In this document: one piece after another, positions 11,059 to 21,539 of the stretch
How positions within the stretch are numbered: position 1 is the first letter of the stretch
How the letters are laid out: each line of letters opens with the position of its first letter
Source: Welwitschia mirabilis
Lineage: Eukaryota > Gnetophyta > Gnetopsida > Welwitschiales
Direction of reading: 5' to 3'
Length of the DNA stretch: 37,295 bases
NCBI GenBank assembly: GCA_051453625.1
Contig: JBOZIK010000001.1
Span: 194,152,715-194,190,009, forward strand
Position numbers and translations under genes: made by a program
Notes under the pieces: model-generated
Told to the model about the DNA's origin: nothing
Seen by the model: only the letters and a program-made list of their open reading frames with translations
Databases searched by the model: none

Positions 11059-11698
11059 ACAAATCCCCTCTTATGCAAAATTCCTTAAGGACTTATATAC
11101 TATAAAAAGGAAAATGAACATTAAATCTAAAGTCTTTTTAGCTCAACAAATGAGTGTAATCTTCCAAAACCAATTCTCATCGAAGTACATAGACCCTGGG
11201 TGTCCCACAATTACAATTAGCATAGGTAATAAAACTCTCAACTGAGCCTTATTGGATTTAGAAGTTAGTGTAAACTTACTTCCTTAAAAAAACCTATAAG
11301 TAGTTAGGCTTGAAAGGACTGAAAAACATAAAACTCCAACTCCAATTAGCAGATAACTCTATTAAAATACTATTAATAGTCATCAAGGATGTCACAGTTA
11401 AAGTGAATACTTGTTACTTTCTAATAGATTTTGTGGTCTTATACATGAAGAAATAATCAAACTAAATAGTGCTTGTCATATTAAGAAGACCATTCTTAGC
11501 AACCTCAAATGCCTTAATTAATTACAGAAATGAATTAATGAAAATTTCATTCAACAACATGATGATAGAGCTAAATGTCTTTAATGCTATGAAGTTGCCT
11601 TCGAATGACAAAGGGATAGAGTACATAGATGGGATAGAAGGCTTTGTTAAAAATTAGGAATCCACTTCTTATTCTCTTAAAATTGATGAAATAGAACA
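11059..11698 (+). pseudogene. Athila aspartic protease, first copy
   Basis: The retroviral-type aspartic protease would cut the Gag-Pol polyprotein. Here the frame shows IPSYAKFLKDLY, then a region matching the catalytic segment: ALLDLEVSVNLLP at about 11246-11285, where the Asp (11255-11257) is kept but the next Gly of the usual D-x-G is Glu. It continues with LQLQLADNSIKILL, IDFVVLYMKK and VILRRPFLATSNALINY (the usual LGRPFLAT block; Gly replaced by Arg). Several stops break it. The whole segment is present again at 11799-12438 across a 100-N gap. Confidence 0.8.
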
Positions 11699-11798
11699 NN
11701 NNNNNNNNNNNNNNNNNNNNNNNNNNNNNNNNNNNNNNNNNNNNNNNNNNNNNNNNNNNNNNNNNNNNNNNNNNNNNNNNNNNNNNNNNNNNNNNNNN

Positions 11799-12438
11799 AC
11801 AGGTCCCCTCTTATGAAAAATTCTTTAAGGGCTTATATACTATAAAAAGGCAAATGAACATTAAATCTAAAGTCTTTTTAGCTCAACAAATGAGTGTAAT
11901 TTTCCAAAACCAATTCTCATCGAAGTACAAAGACCCTGGGTGTCCCACAATTATAATTATCATAGGTAACAAAACTCTCAACCGAGCCTTATTAGATTTA
12001 GAAGTTAGTGTAAACTTACTCCCTTAAAAAACCTATAAGGAGTTAGGCTTGAAAGGACTCAAAAACATAAAACTCCAACTCTAATTAGTAGATAACTCTA
12101 TTAAAACACTATTAATAGTCATCAAGGATGTCACAGTTAAAGTGAATAGTTGTTACTTTATAATAGATTTTGTGGTCTTATACATGAAGAAATCATCAAA
12201 CTAAACTGTGCCTGTCATATTAAGAAGACCATTCTTAGCAACCTCAACTGCCTTAATTAATTATAGAAATGAATTAATGAAAATTTCATTCAACAATATG
12301 ACAATAGAGCTAAATGTCTTTAATGCTATGAAGTTGCCTTCGAATGACAAAGGGATAGAGTACGTATATGGGATAGAAGGCCTTGTTAAAAATTAGAAAT
12401 CCACTTCTCATTCTCCTAAAAATGATAAAATAGAACAC
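11799..12438 (+). pseudogene. Athila aspartic protease, second copy (likely alternative haplotype)
   Basis: This has the same length (640 bases) and order as 11059-11698, with scattered substitutions and single-base indels. The active-site Asp is kept at 11995-11997 and is followed by Leu-Glu as in the first copy. RRPFLATSTALINY near 12222 and a NVFNAMKLPSNDKG block follow. The shared Gly-to-Glu change shows that both copies descend from one already damaged insertion. That fits alleles or unmerged contig ends better than two separate elements. Confidence 0.8.
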
Positions 12439-13578
12439 TCTCAAGAACCTTACCCCATAGCCTAAAATGAAGTTGGATTACAACTTAAAACCTTACCTGT
12501 TGATTTGAATTATGGTTTCTTAGGGGATAACTCCACCTTCTTGGTAGTCATAAACCATTCCTTGATCCCATCAAAGAAGATAAATTTCTTAAACTCTTAA
12601 AAAAGAACAAACAAACAATAGGATGAACCCTCTCTAATATTAGTGGCATTGATCCTAATGTTTGCATGTACCATATCTATCTAGCGAAAAATGTCAAACC
12701 ATCCATTAAAGCACAACATAAGATAAACTCAACTATAAGCGAAACTTTTAAAAATTATGTAATTAAAGTTATCAATAATGGAATTATCTACTCTATTTTA
12801 GATAGCAAGTGGATAAGTCCAACTCTTATCGTAGCTAAGAAATTAGGAATTACCCTTATTCTTAATGAGCATAATGAGCTTATCCCTACAAAACCTGCTA
12901 TAAAATGGAGGATGTGTATTGATTATAAGAAATTAAATCCTATGTTTANNNNNNNNNNNNNNNNNNNNNNNNNNNNNNNNNNNNNNNNNNNNNNNNNNNN
13001 NNNNNNNNNNNNNNNNNNNNNNNNNNNNNNNNNNNNNNNNNNNNNNNNAAATGGAGGATGTGTATTGATTATAAGAAATTAAATCCTATGTTTAGAAAAG
13101 CTCATTATCCTCTTCCTTTCCTAGATCAAATTTTAGAGTAGCTAGTAGGGTGTCCTTTATAGTATTTGTTGGATGGATACTCAGGTTACAATTAAATTCG
13201 AAATTGCTCTTAAAGATCAAGATAAAACCACCTTCACTTGCCCCTATGGAATGTTTTCTTATAAAGGAAAGCCATATGGCCTATTTAATGCACTTGCCAC
13301 TTTCCAACATTGCATGTTTGGAATCTTCTCCAACTTATTAGATTTAGGTGTCAAAATCTTCATGGATGACTTTTCAATTTATGGAACCTTGTTTAACCAC
13401 TGTTTGAATAAATTAGAATGTGTTCTTAAAAGATGCATAAAAAATTCCTTGTACTCAACTAGGAAAAATGCTATTTTATGGTAACTCAAGGCATAGTTTT
13501 AGGACATGTCATCTCTAAGAAAGGAATTTAGGTAGATCTGGCTAAGATCTCCTTAATCACATACCTATCAACCCTCAA
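12439..13578 (+). pseudogene. pol: Athila reverse transcriptase, first copy
   Basis: The RT would copy element RNA into DNA. From about 12480 the frame reads LKTLPVDLNYGFLG, then CMYHIYLAKNVKPS at 12663, NNGIIYSILDSKWISPTLIV, ITLILNEHNELIPTK and MCIDYKKLNP; these blocks, with the ITxxxNExNELIPT insert, are diagnostic of Athila. After the gap at 12949-13048 a 46-base piece repeats exactly, then TTFTCPYGMFSYKGKPYGLF, LATFQHCMFGIFSNLLD and the active site FMDDF (13359-13373), where both catalytic Asp of this motif are intact. There is a stop before the fingers and another after the palm, plus frameshifts. A 10-N gap at 13579 ends the readable part. Confidence 0.88.
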
Positions 13579-13588
13579 NNNNNNNNNN

Positions 13589-14097
13589 AAGATACTATAG
13601 GTGGTTCATTAAGGACTTTAGTAAAGCCTCTAAGCCTCTGTGTGATCTTTTGAGCAAGGACACCTTCTTTGATTGGACTCCACAATGTCAAAATGCATTA
13701 AAGAAACTCAAAGAGAAACTAAATTTCACACTTATTATCCAATCATCTAATTATAAGTTAATTTTGAACTTATGTGTGATGTTAGTGACTTCACAGTACG
13801 AGCCGTTTTAAGGAAGAGAGTCAATAAAAAGCTAACTATGATTCACTACATTAGTAAAACCTTAAATGACACTTAAGTCAATTATACCGTCATAGAGAAG
13901 GAGATTTTGAAAATTGTATTTGTAGTTGAAAAATTTAAGTAAAACCTTTTAGGATCTAAGGTAGTCATTTACACTAATCACTAAACCGTTAGATACCTTT
14001 TTACAAAAAATGATTCAAAACCACGTCTTATTAAATGGATCCTCCTCCTTCAAGAATTCGATTTAAAGATTAAGGATAAGAAAGGTTTTGATAATGT
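13589..14097 (+). pseudogene. Athila RT connection and RNase H, first copy
   Basis: RNase H would remove the RNA strand of the RNA-DNA hybrid. The frame reads YYRWFIKDFSKASKPLCDLL, then DWTPQCQNALKKLKEKL, then a damaged VMLVTSQYEPF where the family has a first catalytic Asp, and later [14 protein letters not shown] and VIYTNH (the usual YTDH; Asp to Asn). A stop follows directly after YTNH. It is cut at the 100-N gap. The same sequence recurs at 14570-15060 with other changes. Confidence 0.8.
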
Positions 14098-14197
14098 NNN
14101 NNNNNNNNNNNNNNNNNNNNNNNNNNNNNNNNNNNNNNNNNNNNNNNNNNNNNNNNNNNNNNNNNNNNNNNNNNNNNNNNNNNNNNNNNNNNNNNNN

Positions 14198-14560
14198 GCC
14201 CCTATGGAATGTTTTATTACAAAGGAATGCCCTATTCCCTATTCAATGCACTTGCGACTTTCCAACATTGCATGTTTGGAATCTTCTCCCACTTATTAGA
14301 TTCAGGTGTCAAAATCTTCATGAATGACTTTTCAATTTATGGAATCTTGTTTAACCACTATTTGAATAACTTAGAATGTGTTCTTAAAAGATGCATAAAA
14401 AATTGCCTTGTATTCAACTAGGAAAAATGCTATTTTATGGTAACTCAAGGTATAGTTTTAGGATATGTCATCTATAAGGGAGGAATTTAGGTAGATCCGG
14501 CTAAGATATCCTTAATCACATACCTATCAACCCTCCAAAAACAAAAGGATATTAGATCAC
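14198..14560 (+). pseudogene. Athila RT palm, second copy (likely alternative haplotype)
   Basis: Starts inside the RT at CPYGMFYYKGMPYSLF, equivalent to 13240 in the first copy. The active site reads FMNDF (14317-14331), with the first Asp changed to Asn, whereas the first copy keeps Asp. QGIVLGYVIYKGGI and the start of RSLLGYARYYRWF follow, supplying the part replaced by 10 N in the first copy. A stop follows NCLVFN at about 14419-14421. Confidence 0.85.
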
Positions 14561-15114
14561 TCTTAGGATATGCAAGATATTACAGGTGGTTCATTAAGGA
14601 TTTTAGTAAAGCCTCTAAGCCTTTGTGTGATCTTTTGGACCCCAGAGTGTCAAAATGCATTAAAGAAACTCAAAGAGAAACTAACTTTCACACTTATTAT
14701 CCAATCATCTAATTATAAGTTACTTTTGAACTTATGTGTGATGTTAGTGACTTCACAGTACGAGCCGTTTTAAGGCAGAGAGTTGATAAAAAGCTAACTA
14801 TGATTCACTGCACTAATAAAACCTTAAATGATAGTTAAATCAATTATACCATCATAGAGAAGGAGATTTTGAAAATTGTCTTTGTAGTTGAAAAATTTAA
14901 GCAAAAACTTTTAGGATCTAAGGTAGTCATTTACACTGATCACTCAACCCTTAGATACCTTTTTATAAAAAATGATTCAAAACCACATCTTATTAAATGG
15001 ATCTTCCTCCTTCAAGAATTCAATTTAGAGATTAAGGATAAGATAGGTTTTGATAATGTTAACTCAAATTACTTTCACACATATCTCCAAATAATTTTCA
15101 AACATCTTTACCTA
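14561..15114 (+). pseudogene. Athila RT connection and RNase H, second copy
   Basis: Same order as 13589-14097: YYRWFIKDFSKASKPLCDLL, WTPECQNALKKLKEKLTFTL, then [20 protein letters not shown] followed by [10 protein letters not shown], with the YTDH Asp intact here. It has lost about 23 bases near 14636, which encode the SKDTFFDW segment kept in the first copy. The reading continues [20 protein letters not shown] and then runs into the RNase H-integrase spacer. The indel and differing lesions argue that the two copies are different haplotypes or sister copies rather than an exact assembly echo. Confidence 0.82.
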
Positions 15115-15927
15115 TTGATGATACTTTCTTGGTGAACATCTCTTTTTAGTTAAGGAAATACCCTAGTTTACAGATATTGCTAATTACTTAGTTTTAGAAA
15201 CTATTCCTTTCCACTAGATCATTAATAATAAAAAGAGGTTCTTAAGCCAAGTTAAATACTTCTTCTAGAATAGCCCCTACTTTTTAAATCCTATCTGGAC
15301 TAAGTCATTTGCAAATGTGTCCCTCAAACCGATATTTAAGACATACTTAAATACTACCATTCTGAGGCTTATGAGGATCATTACTCAGCTAACAAGAAAA
15401 CTCCTCTAATATGGTTCTTATTGGCCATTAATTTTTAAAAAATCATATCTTTATTGTTAATCTTGTGATAACTATCAAATATTAGGGAGTTATTCATGTA
15501 GACAAATAATGCCTTTAAATACCATCTTTACTGTTGAACCCTTTAATGTATGGGCAATCAATTTCCAAGGTCCTTATCCATCATCTAATAGGCATCAATA
15601 CTTCTTTATTTGTATTGACTATGTAACTAAATGGGTTAAAGATTGCATTTATCGAACAAACAATGCTAAAACAATAGTTAGATTCTTTAAAAAAACATGG
15701 CTTAACTCATTTTAGGTACCATGCATTTTAATTAGCAATGGACGGACACACTTTTATAATAAAATATTCAACAATCTTCTCGCTAAATATGAGGTTACAC
15801 ATAAAGTTTCAACACCTCATCACTCATAAAAAAGTAGCCAAGTTAAGGTTACGAATAGACAACATAAGAAAATACTTCAAAAAGTAGTAAACTCAACACG
15901 AGAAGACTCATCTTTCAAACTTAACAA
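15115..15927 (+). pseudogene. Athila integrase, first part
   Basis: Integrase would insert the DNA copy into the genome. The zinc-binding start is seen as HSEAYEDHYSANKKT (about 15360-15410), with the two His of HHCC kept; a degenerate Cys pair follows near 15455-15470. The catalytic core reads FNVWAINFQGPYPSS: the first catalytic Asp is Asn (15560-15562). ICIDYVTKWVKDCIYRTNNA and ISNGRTHFYNK follow, the second Asp also Asn (15737-15739). The Glu position reads QVKV, with Lys at 15845-15847. All three catalytic residues are therefore lost in this copy. Multiple stops are present. Confidence 0.85.
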
Positions 15928-16027
15928 NNNNNNNNNNNNNNNNNNNNNNNNNNNNNNNNNNNNNNNNNNNNNNNNNNNNNNNNNNNNNNNNNNNNNNNNN
16001 NNNNNNNNNNNNNNNNNNNNNNNNNNN

Positions 16028-16640
16028 CATTTATCAAACAAAAAATGCTAAAACAATAGTTAGATTCTTTAAAAAAACATGTCTTAACTCATTTTAGCTA
16101 TCCATGCATTTTAGTTAGCAATGGAGAGACACACTTTTATAATAAAATATTCAACAATCTTCTCACTAAATATGAGGTTACACATAAAGTTCCAACACCT
16201 CATCACTCGTAAAAAAGTAGCCAAGTTGAGGTTATAAATAGAGAACATAAAAAAATACTTCAAAAAGTAGTAAACTCANNNNNNNNNNGTATAGGGCTTA
16301 CTAGACAATCAAGAATATGCACTTAGACTTAGAGATTACAAAGAAAAATTGGGTCATACAACTCAATGAACTAGATGAAATTAGAAATGACACCTATGAT
16401 GACATGAGAATAAATAAGAATAGGATCAAAAGGTTATATGATCAACATATTCTTAGAAAAAATTTTCAAAAGGGAGAACAAGTCTTTCTATATAACTCAT
16501 GCTTAAATTTTTTTCTAGACAAACCGATAGCTAAGTGCAAAGAACCCTTCTTAATAAAAAAGGTTTTGCCACATGAAGTTATTCTCATTAAAAATCCCTA
16601 AAATAATCAAGTCCCTAAAGTCAAAGGACACCATTTTAAA
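16028..16640 (+). pseudogene. Athila integrase core repeat and C-terminal domain
   Basis: Bases 16028-16278 repeat 15646-15900 across a 100-N gap: the second catalytic position is again Asn (16120-16122), but the Glu is kept (QVEV, 16228-16230). After a 10-N gap the C-terminal part reads QLNELDEIRNDTYDDMRINK, then ILRKNFQKGEQVFLYNS and FLIKKVLPHEVILI, which is the Athila integrase tail with its GPF/Y-like module (the GPF is decayed to EPF). A stop ends the frame at 16601, and KVKGHHFKHY from another frame marks the usual end of Pol. Confidence 0.85.
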
Positions 16641-17829
16641 CATTATCACTTATCCTGTCATCCTTTTTAACCTTTCCATTTACTAAACTGATTATTAGAT
16701 CACTCCATCAAACCCATAAACCATCTACTCGAACCATCAACCCATGCATTTTTTAGACTCACTAATCTAGGTTAAAAGCCCTTAAAATAAAAAATTAATA
16801 ATAAGCAATCATGCTATCATCTAAGTAATGGTTAAGATCAAGTTTATTTATGGGTTTTAAAGGGAAAGAATGCTTATTTCGAGTAGGTTAGTTAAGAACA
16901 CATTCTCTTAGGGCCTTATGTTTTGGTGAAACTTGGTTGAAAAGGTGAGATTTTCCTTCGCATGTTCTCTTTAAGTAAAAAGCCTTTAATGATGACAAAA
17001 TTTGTTTTGATTAGGCTCTGAGCTAATGATCCCCTAAACGTGCATTAAAAAAAAAAACTCTAGAAAGATGAAAAAAAGAAAATAATATATCTCTTTTCCA
17101 AAAGCACATAACACTAATCATGTAGTTGGGTTTAGTTAATTGCATCAGGGGTATGGACACATGCTGGAAATGTAGCTCTAATAATCTAATTATGACATGT
17201 TCAACTGCATCGAGGCTATAAATACTTGTTGGTAATGCAACACTGATTTTTTCATAATACAACATGCTTAACTCTATTGATAGAAAATGTCATAACACTA
17301 GATGATTAATGTGGTTTAAAGGCATAATACTAAGGAAATATGCAAAGGTGAAAATAGAAAATAAAGGAATGAAAAGGTGAAAATCAGAGGGCTTATGTGA
17401 ACTGTTGTCTCTTAACTTTTATACTTAAGAAGATTTGCATTAATTCCTTAGATCCCTATAGATTACTTTAACATCGTTGAACTAAAAAATACTAAAATAA
17501 TAATAATGGAATGATAACTTATGATAGTTCACTTGTTTATTCATTGGTTTTTGGTTTTACTTCATTCACACATTTTCCATCTCATTTACCTCACATAACT
17601 TTACTACATTCCACTTCATATCATTTTCATGAGAAATAACTCCTNNNNNNNNNNNTATTTTTAGGAATAGTTTTTCCACTTAGCACATGTTTGGTTGTAA
17701 ATAGCTTGTTTTTTTCCTTAGCTTAATTCACATTGTTTTTAATAAAAGAACTCTTTGTGATCTATCTATGCCTATGTTCTCAAATAACTTAATGTTTCAC
17801 CATAAACTTTGAGGACAAAGTCAAGTTTT
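16641..17829 (+). mobile_element. Athila 3' non-coding region, no envelope-like gene seen
   Basis: About 1.2 kb between Pol and the polypurine tract. Many Athila elements carry an envelope-like frame here; I find none, only short broken frames. The minus-strand frame at 17023-17265 is a chance opening. An 11-N gap lies at 17645-17655. The final 150 bases (AAATAGCTTG..., ATGTTTCACC...) are the T-rich tail typical of this lineage. Confidence 0.6.
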
Positions 17830-17839
17830 GGTTAGGGGT
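17830..17839 (+). other. Polypurine tract of the Athila element
   Basis: GGTTAGGGGT follows the block GAGGACAAAGTCAAG, a usual Athila/Tat-type context, and directly precedes TGTGGCATCTT, the LTR start. It would prime plus-strand synthesis. Confidence 0.7.
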
Positions 17840-19757
17840 TGTGGCATCTTAATTTTTACTAAATTTGTTCTCTCAATTTTCACTAAAATCTATCACTTTA
17901 ATGCCTTAATCACATAAAATTGATCATAAAATTTTGTCATCAACTTTTTACTAAGTTACTAACAAAAGACTAGTTAGGAGTTGTGCTAACATGTAAAAAT
18001 CGACATTTATATCAAGTGTTTCAAGCTAATTTATTATAAATAAAGATATTAATTTAACTATTTTAATCATTAAATTTGTCTTCTATAATTTTTAAAATGA
18101 AATTGAATGTTATATTTTTTTCATATTAAATTGCATATATTTAGCTGCTTTTGGAACACATGGGAGAAGATGGATACAATTTCACATAAAATCACAGTGG
18201 TAATGGAGATATGAGATGGAGAAACATAGCAAAAACNNNNNNNNNNNNNNNNNNNNNNNNNNNNNNNNNNNNNNNNNNNNNNNNNNNNNNNNNNNNNNNN
18301 NNNNNNNNNNNNNNNNNNNNNNNNNNNNNNNNNNNNTACTAAATTTGTTCTCTTAATTTTCACTAAAATCTATCACTTGAATGTCTTAACCACATAAAAT
18401 TGATCATAAAATTTTTTAAGTTATATCATTTGCACACTTGACGCACTTTTGACATAGATAATTTTTCCATGTTTCACCATTTTGTCATCAACTTTTTACT
18501 AAGTTACTAACAAAAGACTAGTTAGGAGTTGTGCTAACACGTAAAAATCGACATCTATATCAAGTGTTTCAAGCTAATTTATCAGAAATAAAGATATTAA
18601 TTTAACTATTTTAATCATTAAATTTGTCTTCTATAACTTTTAAAATGAAATTGAATGTTATATTTTTTCATATTAAATTGCAAATATTTAGCTGCTTTTG
18701 GAACACATGGGAGAAGATGGACACAATTTCGCATAAAATCACAGTGGCAATGGAGATATGAGATGGACAAACATAGCAAAAACATTTGAAGACATGTGAT
18801 AGAGGCATGTGATGGTGGAATTAGAGCTATGTAATGATTTCTAGAAAATGCAACAAGATAACCTCCACCAAATGCTAGATGACGAAGATTCTACCTAACA
18901 CTAGAGGACATAATCTTATCTACCTAATGCTACAAGAGAGAATTTTATATATCTAATGCTAAATGATGAAGATTCTACTTAATGCTATAAGCTAAGAATG
19001 TAACCACCCTTTACCTCCATCTTTTTTCAATGAAAGGAAATTGAACCCTTAATTGTATTTATCTTTGCCTTGGAGAACTTGGAGGTTTGGAACACTGACT
19101 TGTAATGGCNNNNNNNNNNCTTTTAGGGAGTGAGCTAGTTTTTAAGGATTACTAAGCAGTTCTTCCTGCTTTTCCTTTGTTTTTTGTAAAGTTATTATTT
19201 CTGTAACACAAAAGTTACTTTTCTATGATCTTGATTTATGAGTAATATCATAATTAGGATGCTTAGATAACTTCTTTAACTATCAAGTTTAATTTAGTTG
19301 TATGAATTCCTCTTTATCACTTAGTCTTTTAATTTTATAGATCTTGAGTACTTTATAAGTTCTTATTTTCTAATGTTATTTAAGATTAAAGTATTAGTTG
19401 AATTCACCATTTATCACATTATGGAANNNNNNNNNNNNNNNNCAAAAGCACTTGATAGTTTTTATTATTTTGCAATAGGACAATTAGATAACTTTGGGGT
19501 GAAGAATTACAGAGAACAAATTGGCAATACCTTAAAGCTAGTTTGCTTTCCTCCACTATTAAATGAAGTTCAAACTTTAAGAATAATTTCATCTCTTTTT
19601 ATCTTTTCTTTTTTTCTTTTTTTTTCTTTTTTTGGTATCTTACACTAACATTAAAGTTAGTGTAATTTTAGCTAATACCCAATGTTATTCCTGAGGAAGA
19701 ATAATAACTAAGTTTTTAACTTAGTTTAAAATCCAAGGTATTGTACTACAAAGTTAA
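17840..19757 (+). mobile_element. Athila 3' LTR (contains an unmerged duplicate)
   Basis: Starts TGTGGCATCTT after the polypurine tract and ends near AGTTAATCA at 19757, where homology with the 5' LTR and with 19958-20345 also stops. Bases 17856-18236 and 18337-18785 are the same segment on both sides of a 100-N gap; the second has about 80 bases more near 18416-18490. Allowing for this, the LTR is about 1.4-1.5 kb. Small gaps lie at 19110-19119 and 19427-19442. The TATA box is lost at about 19029. Confidence 0.78.
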
Positions 19758-19957
19758 TCAAAAAATAATGAAAGAAAAGAATAATCTAAATTAGACAGTG
19801 AAGGTAAAACATGTATAAAACTTCAAGATAGGTATGATTTAATTTATAAAGGATTCANNNNNNNNNNNNNNNNNNNNNNNNNNNNNNNNNNNNNNNNNNN
19901 NNNNNNNNNNNNNNNNNNNNNNNNNNNNNNNNNNNNNNNNNNNNNNNNNNNNNNNNN

Positions 19958-20345
19958 AGTCCTCACTTTTTATTATTAATTAAGCCTTAAGTGTTAGTCG
20001 GATTCATCATTTATAATATTGTGAATGAGATTATGCCTCATGAATTAGACCAAAAGGCTTTGATTATTTTATAGAAAGGTAATTGGATAACATTGGATTA
20101 AAGGATTGCTTTGGATAAATCGGCAACACCTTGGAGCTAGTTTACTTTTCTCTTCTCTAAAAATGCATTTCAACTCAAATCTATACTTCATAATTTTTCT
20201 CTCTTTTCTTTCCTTTNNNNNNNNNNCATTAAGATTAAAGTTAGTGAAATTATAGCTAATACCTAATGTTATCCCTGAGGAAGAGTGATAACCAATTTTC
20301 CAACTTATTTTTAAATTTGAACATTATACTACAAGTTAATCAGAA
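19958..20345 (+). repeat. Repeated LTR end after 100-N gap
   Basis: Aligns with about 19350-19757 (and with 7794-8359 of the 5' LTR), including CTAATACC(C/T)AATGTTAT, CCTGAGGAAGA and the same ending TACAAGTTAATCA. It follows an exact 100-N gap, so it is more likely an unmerged alternative of the 3' LTR end than a third LTR. The common end point in three copies is good evidence for the true LTR terminus. Confidence 0.7.
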
Positions 20346-20359
20346 CTTATGACAAATTT

Positions 20360-20850
20360 TAAGATCATTGAAGCAATTCATGGACTTATCTAAACTTATC
20401 AAAACCTATGCAAATTCCAAAATCCTAACCTCAATTTTTGGGCTATAAAGGGGAAGTTGGACCTCATTTTTGGGACATTGTATCATATGCTGTCTATTAT
20501 CAATCTTCGAAAATAGAGAGGATCTCCAAATATGTCTTCATTTTTTTATTTTAGTTATTATTTTAAGGAATAAGCTAGCCATTAAGGATAGCATGATATT
20601 TCAAGCTTTTATTTGAGTATTTGACTTATGTAGATTTTTCTTTATTATTGTAATAAACTATTATAGTTTTTTCGTTTACTTTCTTAATTTCAAGTGTGAA
20701 TGATTTTCCATACTTATAATGCTTGATTTAGATTGGAGTATGTTAAGCTTTTATAGATTTTTGAGTGATTATTCATGTGCATATCTATAACACCCCAACT
20801 TTAATTACTCTAATTAATCATAGTTCTTTTTTTTTTTATAGTTATTAACT
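20360..20850 (+). mobile_element. Partial LTR-like sequence of another family
   Basis: Carries a promoter-like GGCTATAAAGGGG (TATA at 20443-20449) followed by a T-rich transcribed-looking stretch with GGAATAAGCTAGCCATTAAGG. The layout is like the Athila LTR (TATA, then GTAAGCTAG), but the sequence differs. Near 20788 TATAACACCCCAACTTT resembles the TGTAACACCCC start of many plant Ty3/gypsy LTRs. A 28-N gap follows at 20851-20878. This is inference from architecture only. Confidence 0.35.
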
Positions 20851-20878
20851 NNNNNNNNNNNNNNNNNNNNNNNNNNNN

Positions 20879-21539
20879 AGACTTTACCAACACTTATGTA
20901 GTAAATGAGATTATGTCACCATGCTTAATCTCAAATGAATTCTTGATGTAGTTCCTTCAAACTAACCATGGAAAAAACATGTCATTGTTAAGATTTTTGA
21001 CATTATTGTGTTCATGCTAGATGCTTAGAAATATGCCTCATTACTAGATTTAATTTATTAATAAACAACACTCTTTCACAATATTAAATATCCCTATGAT
21101 AGTTAAGAAAATATATTCCATGCATGTTTTATTACTGTTTTGTATACTACATTTATCCCTTGAAAATAATAACACTAAGTCCTAGTATATTTTGATAAAA
21201 GTTGGATTTGGCTTTAGAAGATTTGTATCCCTAGGGAAATATTGCATAAACTCATAACAAACATAGTGATAAAATCATAGCTAAATTGAATGACAAATAG
21301 GAAGTTCTTACATCATTTGTTTTATTCCTAAAATAAATATATTACCAAAAAGGTACGTCTCTTTTGTGGAACTTCCACATCCCATGTGTAGATAGGTTTC
21401 TTTTAAAACCTAAATTGCATCCTTTGCATGATCTCTTAGAAACTACACAAAGTGCTCCTTATATACCATCTTACTTTTCTTTCTCTTATAACTTCTAATT
21501 ATGAAAGATGTTCTTATCACATTATCATTTCTCTTGCAT
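20879..21539 (-). other. Downstream end of chromovirus, 3' LTR not identified
   Basis: On the minus strand this follows integrase. A TGATGTAAGAAC at 21315 looks like the LTR start seen at 26784 and 4965, but the sequence after it does not align with those LTRs. The 3' LTR is therefore either replaced, very diverged or lost. I see no reading frame of interest on the plus strand. Confidence 0.45.

Noticed and set aside
11059-16278. Doubled protease, RT, RNase H and integrase as a true tandem polyprotein or two nested elements
   Set aside because: Each repeat unit begins or ends exactly at a 100-N gap and inherits shared lesions; an assembly or haplotype cause is simpler.
17023-17265. 80-residue minus-strand frame in the Athila 3' region as an antisense gene
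   Set aside because: No motif. Antisense genes are known in this lineage's 3' regions, but nothing here resembles one.
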